From: Sanghuangporus weigelae
Lineage: Eukaryota > Basidiomycota > Agaricomycetes > Hymenochaetales > Hymenochaetaceae
Length of the DNA: 64,000 nt
Direction: 5' to 3'
Assembly (NCBI GenBank): GCA_033182465.1
Contig: CP137319.1
Span: forward strand, 2,356,001 to 2,420,000
Below are positions 63,833 to 64,000 of this stretch, piece after piece (the stretch's first letter is position 1; each line of letters begins with the position of its first letter). The position numbers and the translations under genes were made by a program. A model generated the notes under the pieces. It was not told the origin of the DNA. It did not search any database and saw only the letters and a program-made list of their open reading frames with translations.

Positions 63833-64000
63833 ATGCCTACTTCAGCTTTGATATTCGGCGAATCTGTGCGTCACGTCCGACGAACCCGATTGGCTCGTGA
63901 AACTGCACGCATGAAACTGCTTGCGATCGATCTTCAGTCTTCGCTCCTCAGTCGGTACCCTCTCACAGCCCGAAGTGCCCGAGAAGCGGCGCCGTTCCTT
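63833..64000 (+). CDS. Start of a possible gene running off the window
   Basis: An ATG frame of 56 codons (MPTSALIFGESVRHVRRTRL at the start) is open to the last base. It is Arg/Leu/Ser-rich with an amphipathic look (RETARMKLLAIDLQSSL). Too short to assign; the minus strand is also open for part of this stretch. Confidence 0.4.
   Translation, partial: MPTSALIFGESVRHVRRTRLARETARMKLLAIDLQSSLLSRYPLTARSAREAAPFL

Overview
The window looks like a repeat-rich stretch of an agaricomycete (Basidiomycota) nuclear genome. Protein genes carry very short introns (about 44-65 nt, mostly GT-AG). The host genes include a fungal laccase, a Zn2Cys6 transcription factor, a J-domain protein and a HUA1-like protein. 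Chromodomain-bearing Ty3 elements fill much of the left two thirds. I see no rRNA, no convincing tRNA and no CRISPR.

Layout. 1-10152 is a near-complete Ty3 (chromovirus) element, copy A, on the minus strand, cut by the window edge. 10153-17750 is a patchwork of nested repeats: a repeat called X here, an inserted inverted-repeat structure (M/Y) containing a solo LTR (Z2), and an older solo LTR of the Ty3 family (LTR-C). 17751-25533 holds transposase remnants, a 1084-bp foldback MITE, and a Tc1/mariner-like element (T1) split by another solo LTR (Z1), itself split by an X copy. 25738-27962 holds a decayed gene fragment and gene G1 (unknown function). 28070-42193 is an X copy split by the complete 12,293-bp Ty3 element, copy B, with a 5-bp target duplication. 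42194-49248 holds a tentative small gene, gene G3, a tandem-repeat tract and a decayed AT-hook gene (G2). 49393-51613 is a second Tc1/mariner-like copy (T2). 51757-55138 is a laccase with two apparent frameshifts and a MITE in its last intron. The right end (56572-64000) is ordinary host sequence: transcription factor, J-domain gene, HUA1-like gene and the start of one more gene.

The most interesting object is the Ty3 element. Besides gag and pol it carries a 213-aa frame inside each 1512-bp LTR (U3), a long coiled-coil ORF upstream of gag, a 358-aa ORF after pol, and a small spliced membrane-protein gene on the opposite strand next to the 3' LTR. It has a classical -1 frameshift heptamer one codon before the gag stop. 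The 12 nt just inside its LTR are perfectly complementary to the 12 nt at the predicted RNA 5' end, the signature of Tf1-type self-primed reverse transcription. Copies A and B are nearly identical and the two LTRs of B differ at only two positions I noticed, so the family was active very recently.

Names such as X, Y, M, Z, T and G1-G3 are local labels for this window only.
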